The notes under the pieces: generated by a model
Told to the model about the DNA's origin: nothing
The model's input: the letters and a program-made list of their open reading frames with translations, nothing else
The model's database searches: none
Assembly: GCF_036711975.1 (NCBI RefSeq)
Contig: NC_091967.1
Span: 4,340,001 to 4,404,000, forward strand
DNA length: 64,000 bases
Source of the DNA: Onthophagus taurus
Taxonomy: Eukaryota; Arthropoda; Insecta; Coleoptera; Scarabaeidae
Direction of reading: 5' to 3'
Made by a program: the position numbers and the translations under genes
Part shown: in pieces, positions 23,206 to 33,367 of the stretch
How the letters are laid out: each line of letters begins with the position of its first letter
Position numbering within the stretch: position 1 is the first letter of the stretch

Positions 23206-23840
23206 TAAACTAGCACCTCTGCCACAAGCGACCTCGTCTTAATAGAGGTACATTTCAGTCCAATTAAGTCAAGGTCGCTTGCGGGCGATGCGCTACATTT
23301 AATACCATATCAACACAAGACTGACGTCAAACAACGTAACACCTCGACCGTAATTATCCTCGGCTAAATAAACTGATGTCCACGATATCACTCACCATAA
23401 TGAGGGCACATCTGGCAAGAGTAAAGGGTCATTATTAATCGTCTTTGATCTTATATTCGTAAAGTTACGCAACGGCCATGACGTTGCAAAAAAGGTTAAT
23501 GACTCTAATCCACAACTATAACTCAATATGTTGCTTTTCAATTATTTAAAGAAAACGAATTATGCAATTTTTTAACTTTATTATTATTTTCTTAGATTGT
23601 ATCAATCGATTGTGAGTTAAATAATAATTATAAGCAAGACATAACCGCAATAAGCAATCGTTTTTAATGGGTGTACGAGTAATATATTTTTTTAGGATAT
23701 ATTATTCAATCGAAAAGATTGCACAGGATGTTGCTGAAATAGAGTACGCGGACATTAGTTACTCGTCTACGCCAGGTGTTACAACATGATAAATCACGTA
23801 CAATACCCAAGTGCAAGAATACAAATGACGTTACATACCG
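23206..23840. other. Upstream intergenic DNA of the secreted-protein gene
   Basis: No ORF or repeat with defined ends. A short block near 23213-23290 (CACCTCTGCCAC, GCGACCTCG) resembles sequence near 6295 and 46258 and may be a dispersed repeat. The promoter below lies at its end. Confidence 0.4.
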
Positions 23841-23843
23841 CGC

Positions 23844-23880
23844 ATATATAGTCATAAGGTTTTTTTTCAATCCCATCATT
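23844..23880 (+). promoter_or_regulatory. Core promoter with TATA box
   Basis: CATATATAG at 23843-23851 lies about 31 bp upstream of TCATTC (23876-23881), which fits an arthropod initiator. The ATG of the short first exon follows at 23901. Confidence 0.5.
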
Positions 23881-23900
23881 CCAATTTACACCTTTCCACA

Positions 23901-24924
23901 ATGAAGGTAAGTTTATATTAATATATTATTATTTACCAACCTCGCCATTTACTTCTAATTAAGATACAGTTAATGAATCGACATCAAATCACTGCTTATA
24001 TACCAATAAGTCTTAAATAAACAGCAATTACTGCACCACTGATGTTTGTAAATCATCACTTGGTAACTGTAAACCCTAATTTGAAGCAATATAACCCCCA
24101 ATTTAGTGTGATTGGCAAAAAAATAATACTAATTAATTGAATTTAATTTTTAGATAATGAAGAGATTATTTTTCTTGGTTGTACTATGTACACCAACGTT
24201 TACGGAACAATTCCCTCCTTATCCTCCAAGCGGTTGGCGACCTGAAGGTCCTGCATTCGAATTACCTAATTTGCAAAGAAATTTGCAATTCAATCAGAGG
24301 CAGGAGATTCCCCAACAGGGCTACAGCCCCGTTACCTCTTTTGCCCTTCAAAATCCTTACGAAGTTTATGGCTCAGCTAAAATTCAAACAACCGCATCGA
24401 ATGTTGGAGAAAGCTATCGTACCGAACAAGAAGGATTTCATCAGTTAACACCGAAAATTCACGTCAAACAACCATTCAAACCTCCCCATGAAATAAATAA
24501 TGACAGAAATGAATTAATAGAACAAGAAATGAGATCAAGACAAAATTCGAAACTTTTAAACGTTAACAATTATTTACCAAGCCCAGAAAATTTTCCAATT
24601 CAACGAAATAATAATGATTTACCAAATATTGATATTAGAAGTGGATCAGAACAAAATAAGAATAAAGATAGCAATCCCAACATTCGAACTGAATTAATTC
24701 CCAATTTTCCAGAATACAATCCCAATATAACTCACGTAGAGGATAGAGGGAATCGACACACACCTAGATTTAACGAAAATAATATCAATCCTAAAAGAAA
24801 TAACACTCAAAGCGAAGTGGATAATAATAACAATAATAATGACGAATTTGGGAAAAGAATTCGAACGAGAAAAGTTAAAGTTATCCGCAGAAATAGAAAA
24901 CCGTCAAGGGAAAGAGAAAATTAA
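23901..24924 (+). CDS. Secreted Asn/Pro/Gln-rich protein, cuticle-like, two exons
   Basis: A 258-residue predicted secreted protein. The first coding exon is only ATG-AAG (23901-23906), followed by a GTAAGT donor. The second runs 24154-24924 after a TTTTTAG acceptor, in frame. The tiny first exon before a signal peptide is common in insect cuticular and other secreted proteins. The mature region begins FPPYPPSGWRPEGPAFELP, a proline/aromatic motif reminiscent of extracellular-matrix proteins, and is otherwise low complexity with many Asn and Gln. The C-terminal 35 residues are strongly basic, with dibasic GKRIRTRK and IRRNRK sites that could be processed. If translation began at the in-frame ATG at 24157 the signal peptide would be nearly the same. 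I do not recognise an orthologue. Polyadenylation signals AATAAA follow at 24928 and 24960. Confidence 0.75.
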
Positions 24925-25084
24925 ATAAAATGATTTTTGTACATAATATAAATACCAAAAATAAATAAATAGTTATTAATTAAATAAAATTAATTAGTTT
25001 ATATTTAACTTTAAGCTATTTAACACTAGATGGCGCAATAAAATGACAAACACAATAGAAATGACATTTAGATAACCTATAAAT

Positions 25085-25885
25085 ATGTCAATAACAAAAA
25101 ATTTAATTTTTCTGTTAAAATCACAATCAAATGATGAAAAAGACGATAAATATGAAATTATTTTACGAGAAATTGGTTTTCAGGTGATTCAAGTAAAAAC
25201 GATTGATTTTAAATACAAAAATTTAAATCTTCTAGAAAATAAGTTAAAATGCCCCAATGATTATGCAGGAATGATATTATCAAGTCCACGATGTGTTCTT
25301 GCTGTAAAATATGCATGTAAATTACCTAATGAATGGAAATTGAAGGAAAATTACGTTGTTGGAGAAGCAACATATGAATTAGCCCAAAAAGAACTTGATG
25401 TTGAATGCGGTGGAAAAGAAACTGGAAATGCAGATAATTTATCAATTTGGTTATTAAATAATAGTGATAAAATTGCAAAAAGATTTTTATACCCCCATGG
25501 TAATTTAAAAATGGATATTTTAAAAAACAAACTTTCAAAAAGTTCGATTACTTTAGAAGAAGTTGAAGTTTATGAAACAGTTACTAATGAACATATTGAA
25601 GAGGATTTTGGAAAAGTTACAGAATCTTTAAATGTTTTTCCTGAGTATATTGTTTTTTTTAGTCCTTCGGGATTAAAGGCGATTGAAACAATTTTATTTC
25701 AATTACCATTAAATTCAATGAAGGTATTTAAATGATTAGTAATTGTTTATTTAAGTTAATTAATTTCATTTTAGTTAATCGCAATTGGACCAACGACCGA
25801 ATCAGCTATGATTAAATTGGGATTAACTGTTTTTGGTGTTGCTGAAAAACCGACTCCAAGTGATGTGCTTAAATTGTTAAAATAA
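25085..25885 (+). CDS. UROS: Uroporphyrinogen-III synthase, two exons
   Basis: Cytosolic heme-biosynthesis enzyme that cyclises hydroxymethylbilane with inversion of ring D. Exons are 25085-25723 and 25775-25885, joined at phase 0 across a 51-bp intron, giving 249 residues, close to the animal norm of about 260. The two-lobed HemD pattern is visible: IFLLKS at the start, then YAGMILSSPRCV, NYVVGEATY, GNADNLSIWL, FLYPHGN, LEEVEVYET and YIVFFSPSG. The second exon carries the conserved AIGPTTESAM segment. The C-terminus ends KPTPSDVLKLL, as in relatives. It starts 160 bp after the upstream secreted-protein gene on the same strand. Sequence conservation in this family is always low, so the call rests on motif order. 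Confidence 0.9.
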
Positions 25886-26554
25886 ATTGTATATATATAT
25901 TTTTTTTAATTTTGTTGACTAATAATTATAAGAATACATTTTTAAATTGTTATACACTTGAAGAAATATTAATTAATTATTATACCCGACAAAGTATGCA
26001 ACCAATATCACAGATTGGTATTGCAACGCGACGAAAGTTCCTAAAAACGATGGCGACAATTCATTAACTTTAAAAGCCGTTTAAAATATATTTAGATATA
26101 TTTTAATAAGTATAAAAAATGCTAACTTTCTGTCCTTTTGTTTAAAATAATTTTTAGTGTATCCATAGATTGAAATTAATGTTTAAAGTAGTGGTTATTT
26201 TGATTTGTTTATACTATAGTTACTATACTATTGTTTATACGCTAGAAACAACGATAGTTCTAAAAAGAAATAGTTTAAAATTATCCAAGCTACCACTACA
26301 TATTGAGATATGCAGCCAATATTACACAGGTCACGTGGGTTACGATAATTAATTAAATACTTTCAAGTTATTACGCTGAACCTAAAAACATTATCATTTT
26401 AATCAACAATAATTAGACATTAAATAACAGATTAAGAACAATTATTCATCTTGAATAACAAAGCTTTATTTTAATTCCACATAAATTTGAAATAAACAGG
26501 AAAAAGCAAAATAAACTTAAAATTTAAATTAATCATTAAACAAAGTAATAAATT
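25886..26554. other. Convergent intergenic region
   Basis: Separates the 3' ends of UROS (+) and the 1169-residue gene (-). A 60-codon plus-strand frame at 26170-26352 is hydrophobic but lacks start context or motifs. No gene called. Confidence 0.5.
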
Positions 26555-29500
26555 CTATAATTTAGTAGTTACAACCTCAGGAAATTTTTGATTTCCAACC
26601 CAAATAAATTCAGAACGACTTTGCCTTAAATATTTATCAAAATGGAACCAAACACAACTAGTATTCCCTCCTTTTAAACAAAATTCTTCAATTAATCGAA
26701 GAATTTCAACCCATTTATAATGTTTATTATCTTCCGTTGGATACAACTTCGGCAATAAATAAATTGCAAGAATATAATTGTAATTGTGATCGTTTAATTG
26801 TATCAAAAGGTTTGTAAACGTAATTAAATCATTATTTTTCTCGTCTATAATTTTAAATAACTCGTTTATTTGAACTGAAAATTCCGAAATGATGCTGGAA
26901 TCGTATTCTTTTATTGATTGATGTAAAAAGTTGTTAATAAGAAAAGCGAATTTGTTAAAATCAAAGTTTGATTCGAAGAAATGTTTGGTTATTTTGATAA
27001 AAATATTCGTGTTTAATAAACAATGTTTTGGGAAAAAATCCCATTGCATGTCGAGTATTTTTATAAGATTTAAATGGTTTATATCTTTGCTTTTTAAAAT
27101 CTTTTTGCAGAACGACGTTGTAAAATAATTAAGTGATTTCCTAATTTGTAGGTAACCAATTTCTGCAGTAAAAGATGAAAGCTTTTCTTTCATAATTTCC
27201 ATTGCGAACGAAAATAATTCTTTGCTATTTTCTTGATTTGTATTTATAATTAAATCCCAAAAACAATCTTCTCTTAATTCTTTTGCAAATAAATCTTCGA
27301 CGATAATCTCAATTAAACTTTTTAAAACATTTAAAGGTAAATCGTTTAAAACATTTTTCGGTAAATTCTTCGATAACGTTATAAATAACGCAATCCTTTC
27401 TTTCTTTTTCATACTTTTTATCATTTCAAAAACATTCCAAATATAATCGATATTATACTCATTAGGAACAAATTTAATTTTTTTAATCATAATTTCAAGC
27501 AAATTTTTATCTTCGGTGTTAATCACTTTAAAATAATTAGATAATTGGTCATAATTTTTTTTATTTTTCGTGTTAAAAAAAATATCGAAAAATTTTTTAA
27601 AAATAATGTTTTTAATCGAAGAATTTTTCTCACTTTTTAAAGCTTCATTTAAAAATTGTTCACTTTCGTGAAGTTGTAGGGATAAAGCCAAAAATAAAGC
27701 ATGTTTTGAAACGGAAATTGGTTGATTTAATTTAAAATCGTTCAAAAAATTTAAAACGTCGATTTCTTTCATATTCAAAACGGTTTTGTATAAAAGTTTT
27801 AACCCGAATTTTAAATAATCTCCAATACAAACTTTTTTAATAATTTCTAATTTTTGTGTTTTTTCTAATTCGATATTACATAAACATTTAATAACAACTC
27901 CGTGTAGAAATTTTTTATTTAAAGCATTTTCAGTTTCAAATTTTCCATTAATTGGGGGCATAAAATTCGATGTTGTTTCTAAAAACGTTTTCGTATTCGC
28001 GATGTAACACAAAATTGGCATTAAAAATTGTGCTTTTTGAGCATTATCATAATTAATATTGTTTGTAATATATTCCAAACTTTTTTGTTTTATAAAATCG
28101 TTTGAGTAATCACCAAAAGCTTTATAAACATTTATTGATGGGCAATATTCGATTGTGGATAAAATTAAAGTTAAATTATCTTCAATTTGTTTAATATCAT
28201 TTTTAAAAAACCATATTAATAGGCTCCATAAGCTTTGAGTTTTATAATGTTTCCAAAAAGATTGATGGATATCTTTATCATTACATCTTTTTATTAAATA
28301 TTTAAAATATTCATTGTTGTTATATGAATTTTCAAGTGAGAGAACGTGTTGGAGAATTTCTTTGTATGAAGATAAAGGAATTAAATTCCTTCTATGTTTC
28401 TTATTATAACAAAAAATACGTTTTATAATTTCCCTTGTTAATTGGTTATAAATTGCTTTGTTCTCCTTAAAACTTCCAACCATTTCAAGAATTTTATCTA
28501 TAACTAAAACCATATCTTCCAATTCACGCATAGAAATGCAATTATAATAAGAATCTGACACAAGCTGTTTTAAATAATCCATTAAATGATCGTCGTACGA
28601 TTTATTATTTTTAATTAAATACATTAAATAAGCCAAAGATATCCTTTCAGCACACAATCGATTACTGTATTCAGTTATAGTATAAGGCGCCATTTGATTC
28701 AATAAAATCAATTGATCTTCATTAAAACATTTTAAATTCTTAACTTCATCACAAAGATCAAAAACAAACACCTTAAAAGGTTGCACATCATTTCTGTATC
28801 TCTCAAAAACATGTTTTATTATTTTTGTAACTATTTCTTCATCTTTCAAATTTATTGCAACAAGTTTTGCTAAAAGTCTTAATTGCTTTTTACGTTCTTC
28901 CATCTTAAAACAAGTTTCCAACAACTTTTTAATTCTCACAAACGCTTCATTTGGATGTAATAAATATAAATAATCATCATTTGTGTGATAATGTTCTTTA
29001 ATTATTACTTCTCTAATTGAAATAGGGATCATTTCTAAAAAGTGAAAAGGAAATTTCGTTTCATATCTTAAAATATTTTGGGAATATTTTTTACTAAATA
29101 AATTCTTGATTAAATCATATCGCGATTCTGGCGAATAATATTTTAAAATATTAAGTAATGATGAATTTTGTTTCGAAATTTGTTCTTCCAAAAACTCAAT
29201 TGGAGTATTTCCATATAGTGTAAGCAAAAATTCATCATTTTCTTTAACTATTTTATACAATTCTTTATTTTGAAACCATTTAAGGCACTTTTCCCCCTCT
29301 TTTAAGACATTTTCGTTCGACGAAATCGTTGTTTTTGTTAAATGTTTTCCAATTTTAAAATCAAATTTGTATTTTTGTTGCAAATTCCAAAACAAAGTGG
29401 GGTCTTTTTTAATAATAAACTTAATTAACATCGAATAATCATTAAATTTAAAATTTTCATCAATTTTTTTTAATAAATCGAAATAAAATAATGGAAATGT

Positions 29501-30064
29501 ATGATCTTTTTTATAAATCTCAACAACGTGTCTACTTGGTAATTTCCAAACATATTTTTCAACCTTAAACCTTATTAATTTCTTAGAACAACCTGGCAAT
29601 AAAACGAACGCCATTTCAATGCCATATTTACACTCAATTTCTTCAAAATACTCATCTAAATGTTCTTCATTTTTAACAGTTTTAGAAATTCTATTAAGAA
29701 TTTTTAGTTTGGTGATATAAGAAATTTCTGGGAAAATATCATCCATTACCATTTTAACACTTAACTTTGGTACAAGATCAGCAAAAAAATCAAAGTCTTT
29801 CAAAATCCTTCCAACATAACGATTATTACCACTTTTTAAAACATCTAAAACATCATTGTGTCTCTTTAAATGTAATAAAATATCGATTTTAAATAAATGT
29901 TCTAGCTTGGTTTGTGGTACTAAATTGGAAATAAATTCATTTTCATTGGTTTTTAGCTTTTCTGGAAGCGTCGATAAAAAAAGTTTGAAATTCTTGTGCG
30001 ATTGTTGTAAGTTGGTGGTTTGGATTTTGTGGAATTCTGCTGTTAATGTATTTATTACGTCCAT
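26555..30064 (-). CDS. Large intronless protein, 1169 residues, unrecognised
   Basis: One uninterrupted frame from ATG 30064 to a stop at 26555. An in-frame ATG 42 nt further upstream (30106) is unlikely to be the start, because a polypyrimidine tract with TTTTTCAG ends at about 30072 on the minus strand. That suggests a spliced 5' UTR with MDVINTLTAEF as the true N-terminus. The sequence is rich in Leu, Lys, Ile, Asn and Phe and reads as successive amphipathic helices (LFKIDILLHLKRH, LKILNRIS, LEYITNNINYDN), which suggests an alpha-solenoid fold. There is no signal peptide, transmembrane segment, zinc motif or enzyme signature. Codon use is as AT-rich as the neighbours. A retrogene origin or a fast-evolving insect-specific protein are both possible. 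No function is assigned. Confidence 0.85.
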   Translation of the reverse strand: MDVINTLTAEFHKIQTTNLQQSHKNFKLFLSTLPEKLKTNENEFISNLVPQTKLEHLFKIDILLHLKRHNDVLDVLKSGNNRYVGRILKDFDFFADLVPKLSVKMVMDDIFPEISYITKLKILNRISKTVKNEEHLDEYFEEIECKYGIEMAFVLLPGCSKKLIRFKVEKYVWKLPSRHVVEIYKKDHTFPLFYFDLLKKIDENFKFNDYSMLIKFIIKKDPTLFWNLQQKYKFDFKIGKHLTKTTISSNENVLKEGEKCLKWFQNKELYKIVKENDEFLLTLYGNTPIEFLEEQISKQNSSLLNILKYYSPESRYDLIKNLFSKKYSQNILRYETKFPFHFLEMIPISIREVIIKEHYHTNDDYLYLLHPNEAFVRIKKLLETCFKMEERKKQLRLLAKLVAINLKDEEIVTKIIKHVFERYRNDVQPFKVFVFDLCDEVKNLKCFNEDQLILLNQMAPYTITEYSNRLCAERISLAYLMYLIKNNKSYDDHLMDYLKQLVSDSYYNCISMRELEDMVLVIDKILEMVGSFKENKAIYNQLTREIIKRIFCYNKKHRRNLIPLSSYKEILQHVLSLENSYNNNEYFKYLIKRCNDKDIHQSFWKHYKTQSLWSLLIWFFKNDIKQIEDNLTLILSTIEYCPSINVYKAFGDYSNDFIKQKSLEYITNNINYDNAQKAQFLMPILCYIANTKTFLETTSNFMPPINGKFETENALNKKFLHGVVIKCLCNIELEKTQKLEIIKKVCIGDYLKFGLKLLYKTVLNMKEIDVLNFLNDFKLNQPISVSKHALFLALSLQLHESEQFLNEALKSEKNSSIKNIIFKKFFDIFFNTKNKKNYDQLSNYFKVINTEDKNLLEIMIKKIKFVPNEYNIDYIWNVFEMIKSMKKKERIALFITLSKNLPKNVLNDLPLNVLKSLIEIIVEDLFAKELREDCFWDLIINTNQENSKELFSFAMEIMKEKLSSFTAEIGYLQIRKSLNYFTTSFCKKILKSKDINHLNLIKILDMQWDFFPKHCLLNTNIFIKITKHFFESNFDFNKFAFLINNFLHQSIKEYDSSIISEFSVQINELFKIIDEKNNDLITFTNLLIQLNDHNYNYILAIYLLPKLYPTEDNKHYKWVEILRLIEEFCLKGGNTSCVWFHFDKYLRQSRSEFIWVGNQKFPEVVTTKL

Positions 30065-30077
30065 TTTAATACTGAAA

Positions 30078-30413
30078 AATAAAATTAAATTAGACTTTTT
30101 TATCAAAAAAGCGCATTTTACACAAAAAAATAAAGTGAGGTTATGTTCATTACTAAAATGACAGATTAAAATGTCATTTGAATGTCAAAATTTGAAGAGA
30201 TTAAAAAATTTATTTATAAGTAAAATTAATAATTAATTTATAGTTATCTTAATAAAATTAAATTAGACTTTATTATCAAAAAAGCTTATATTTTACACAA
30301 AAAAGAAAATGAGGTTATGTTCATTACTAAAATGTCAGATTAAAATGTCAAAATTTGAAGGGATTAAAAAATTTATTTATAAGTAAAATTAATAATTAAT
30401 TTATAGTTATCTT
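30078..30413. repeat. Tandem duplication of the promoter/5' region of the 1169-residue gene
   Basis: Two direct copies, 30078-30250 and 30251-30413, about 90 percent alike by eye, each starting AAATTAAATTAGAC and ending TTTATAGTTATCTT. The copy nearer the gene carries a 10-bp extra segment (around 30170-30182). They lie immediately upstream of the start codon on the minus strand. Confidence 0.85.
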
Positions 30414-31369
30414 AACAACGATTTAGAATTAAAAATCCACCATAAATTAATTTATTTTTCGTATTTACACAACCTATTTATATTACCTGTTATGAGTAAA
30501 CTAAAGATGTTACCAAATTCACAAATTTGTAATCTTAACTGATTTACAATCTGATTTATCTGGTATTAAAGTCGTTTCACTAGATACTTTTAACGTGGAA
30601 GAAACGTGTACGATTTTTTTGTTTGAATATCTTCTCTTATTTTTCTCTTTTTGAAGAGAGAAACATAATAAATAATAAACCAGTTGTTAGACTCTTTACT
30701 GATATTTAATTTAAGCATCAACACATTGGTTATCTACTCTATTTCACTTTAACAACTGTTGATATTTGCGGTATTCGAGTGGAAAATTATACTATTTGTA
30801 CGGTATGAGTAATACAAAGTCAAGGTTGTATATTCCTGTAGATATTTTCATTTGAAATCAATACCTCTGTTAAATATACTTATTGTACTTTATAATCGAT
30901 ACTTTAGTAACAACTTTAATAACAAATTAACCATTATAATTTATATGTAATAATTGATTTCTCTTATAGCTTATAATTAAGTTCCAAAGAGATTTTGCAA
31001 ATTTAAATCTTATATTAATATTAAATCATTTTGCTTTGTGTCTTATTATTTTTAGCAAACTTTCCCAACCCAAATTTTGGTAGTTATCCAGATAATAAAT
31101 CTAAAAGATGCAATGAAACTTAAGAAATATGTATACAGAGAAATTTAATCAATTTATTGTATTCAGAATCTTTCTATTGTATTTACTTTGATACATTTGT
31201 ATTTTGCTTTAGATTTATGTCAAAATATAGAAGATTTTAGAATAGAAATAGGTTTAAAATTAAAGCTTTTTTTATTATTAAAACTACATCAATACAAAAT
31301 ACTTAAAGTTACTATAGATATCTATAAGAAATCTTAATGAATACATAAAGTTTATGGAAAAGCTGGGTA
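30414..31369. other. AT-rich intergenic region
   Basis: Lies between the 5' end of the large intronless gene and the 3' end of the SPT small-subunit gene, both on the minus strand. No ORF, repeat or RNA gene recognised. Confidence 0.5.
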
Positions 31370-31644
31370 TTATCCTATATTATAAATTGTTTTAAGATAT
31401 TTAACACCTTCTATTACTACGGTTACATTAAATATAGATATTAATGAAAACATCACCACAAATATAACATCTAAAAAAATGTTAAGGAATAAATAAATAA
31501 TAATACCATTATATAAAGAAATTGAGTTGTTTAGAAAAGGATACGGATCATTATACGTTCCCATTTTTCCACCATATAAAGTTCTGTTACAAGTAAATAT
31601 CTTAAATACCAAAATTCAATAAAGCTCCACAGCGATTTAAACAT
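31370..31644 (-). CDS. Serine palmitoyltransferase small subunit (ssSPT/SPTSSA-like), two exons
   Basis: Predicted 62-residue ER-membrane activator of serine palmitoyltransferase, the first enzyme of sphingolipid synthesis. Coding exons on the minus strand are 31644-31557 and 31470-31370. The intron begins GTATAA and ends TTTTTTTAG, with a codon split 1/2. A second acceptor (TTTCTTTTTAG at about 31661) just before the ATG implies a spliced 5' UTR. The protein reads FWYLRYLLVTELYMVEKWE at residues 11-29. This matches the family pattern (W-x-x-x-Y-x-Y-L-L-V-T-x-L-Y-M-x-E-x-W-E), and a hydrophobic membrane span follows (VIFVVMFSLISIF). Without the splice the first exon stops within six codons. 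The length fits the family (about 70 residues). It is head-to-head with DcpS, about 500 bp between start codons. The Pro of the usual EPWE is Lys here. Confidence 0.75.
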
Positions 31645-32143
31645 TTTGAGCAAATAATCCTAAAAAGAAATAATAATTTAATGCAACAAATTAATGAACA
31701 TCTTATTTACCACAACAAAAATGGGCTGAAACTACAACTCCTTAACTATATATATATTATAAATTGTGCTAAATCGATGACTAATAAGCGGTTTATCAGC
31801 ACGTGTTACCAGGAAAACACTTACAATACACTCAAAGTAAATTTTTAATTAAGCTAAACTTTAGATATTAACCTAAAAGTTAAGAAACGTCAAAATTAGT
31901 TGCAGCGCCATCTGTATTTAAGATAAAATACTTTTTAATTTTACGATTAATTTTAACTTTATCGCTTTTATTTTTCAAAAATAAAAATATTAATTTAATT
32001 ATTAATTTTAAATATAATTTTAAATTGAAATCAACTTTATTTAAATTAAGGATTCTCTTACATTAAATTAGTTTTAGTGACATCTGTTGATCCGTAACAA
32101 AATCAAAGAGGTAAAGAAAAAATACAAACAAAGCCAGTTCAAA
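31645..32143. promoter_or_regulatory. Shared divergent promoter region
   Basis: 500 bp between the start codons of the SPT small-subunit gene (-) and DcpS (+). It must contain both 5' UTRs and start sites. It is AT-rich with no clear TATA or initiator on either strand. The 5' UTR of the minus gene is probably spliced here. Confidence 0.45.
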
Positions 32144-33367
32144 ATGGCGGAAACCGGCGAAAAAACGTTGTTGAAGGAAGTTGTTGAATCGGAAGATTTA
32201 CTTTGTCCCCCATCGAAAAAGCAAAAGATAACAGACGCGGCGGATGACGCTCAAGAGTCCATTCATACGAACATAAAAAATCTAGCTGATTTTACAATCG
32301 ATAAGGTGTTGAGTAATAATACGAAATGTAAATCGGTGTCCCTGTTGGGTTCGTTTGAGGGTGTTGATGGAAAAGGTTTGGTGATTTTGGAGAAAACTGC
32401 GTTTGAAGATGATCATTTAACAACAAACAGTGAATACTTTCATAAAAACAATTCGTTAAATAAAATTTATCACAACAATATTTATGGGAATTATGAGTAT
32501 TTAGTTAATGGAAGCTTAAATTGTGAGTATACAAGAAAATATTAGGTTGTTTATGTATTTTTAATGTATTTTTAGGTTTAAAAGCAATAATTGTTCATCC
32601 TGCGACTGATAGAGAAATTCAAAAATATTCCATTAGTACATTTCATATTGTAAATGAAACTGGGGAGTTATATAAAGATGTGGTTTTACCAATTGTTGAA
32701 AAAAAGTGTGATAACAACCTAGAAGTAAATATTTTTGAATCATATATTTTTTTTATTGCAAAATTTTTATTTTTTAGTGGGTGTATAACATTTTAGACCA
32801 TAAATGCGAAGCTGACAGGATAATTTACGAAGATTCTGACCCTAAAATTGGTTTTGTTTTATTACCTGATTTAAAATGGAACGGAACCACTCTTGATAAT
32901 TTATATTTAATAGCAATAGTAAAAGTGAGGGGTTTAAAATCATTAAGAGACCTAACCCAAGAACATCTCCCATTATTAAGAAATGTAATGAGTCACGGTT
33001 CTGTAAGTATAAAAATATAATTCAAAAACGTTAATTAAACACTTAATTTTTAATTTAGAAAGCAATAGAAGATAAATATGGGTTACCAAAATCTCAACTA
33101 AGAATATATCTTCATTACCAACCTTCTTATTATCATCTTCACATTCATTTTTCTTATTTACGACATGAAGCACCTGGTATTTTGGCTGAAAGGGCTCATC
33201 TTTTAGCAAATGTGATAAATAACATTGAATTATTATCTGATTATTATCAAAGGGTGACTTTACCGTACACAATTCGCGAAACGGATGATATATTTAAAGC
33301 GTTTGAACAAAGTGGTGTGTTAAAGAAAGTTGTGAGGGAAATTAAAAATAATGGGGACGAGAAATAA
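32144..33367 (+). CDS. Dcps: Scavenger mRNA-decapping enzyme DcpS, four exons
   Basis: HIT-family pyrophosphatase that hydrolyses m7GpppN left after 3'-5' mRNA decay. Exons are 32144-32522, 32576-32724, 32778-33002 and 33059-33367, joined in frame by introns of 53-56 bp, giving 353 residues (human 337). The ATG at 32144 is the first in good context. A basic PPSKKQK cluster near residue 25 could be a nuclear signal. The N-terminal swapped domain includes VSLLGSFEG and VILEKTAF. The linker region has IIVHPAT and IQKYS. The C-terminal HIT domain has [17 protein letters not shown], with the histidine triad at 277/279/281 and H279 as the expected nucleophile. The C-terminus ends FKAFEQSG...[10 protein letters not shown]. 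The last 17 nt overlap the next gene in another frame. Intact. Confidence 0.96.

Noticed and set aside
26170..26352. 60-codon hydrophobic frame between UROS and the 1169-residue gene
   Set aside because: No conserved motif and poor context. AT-rich DNA commonly gives such frames.
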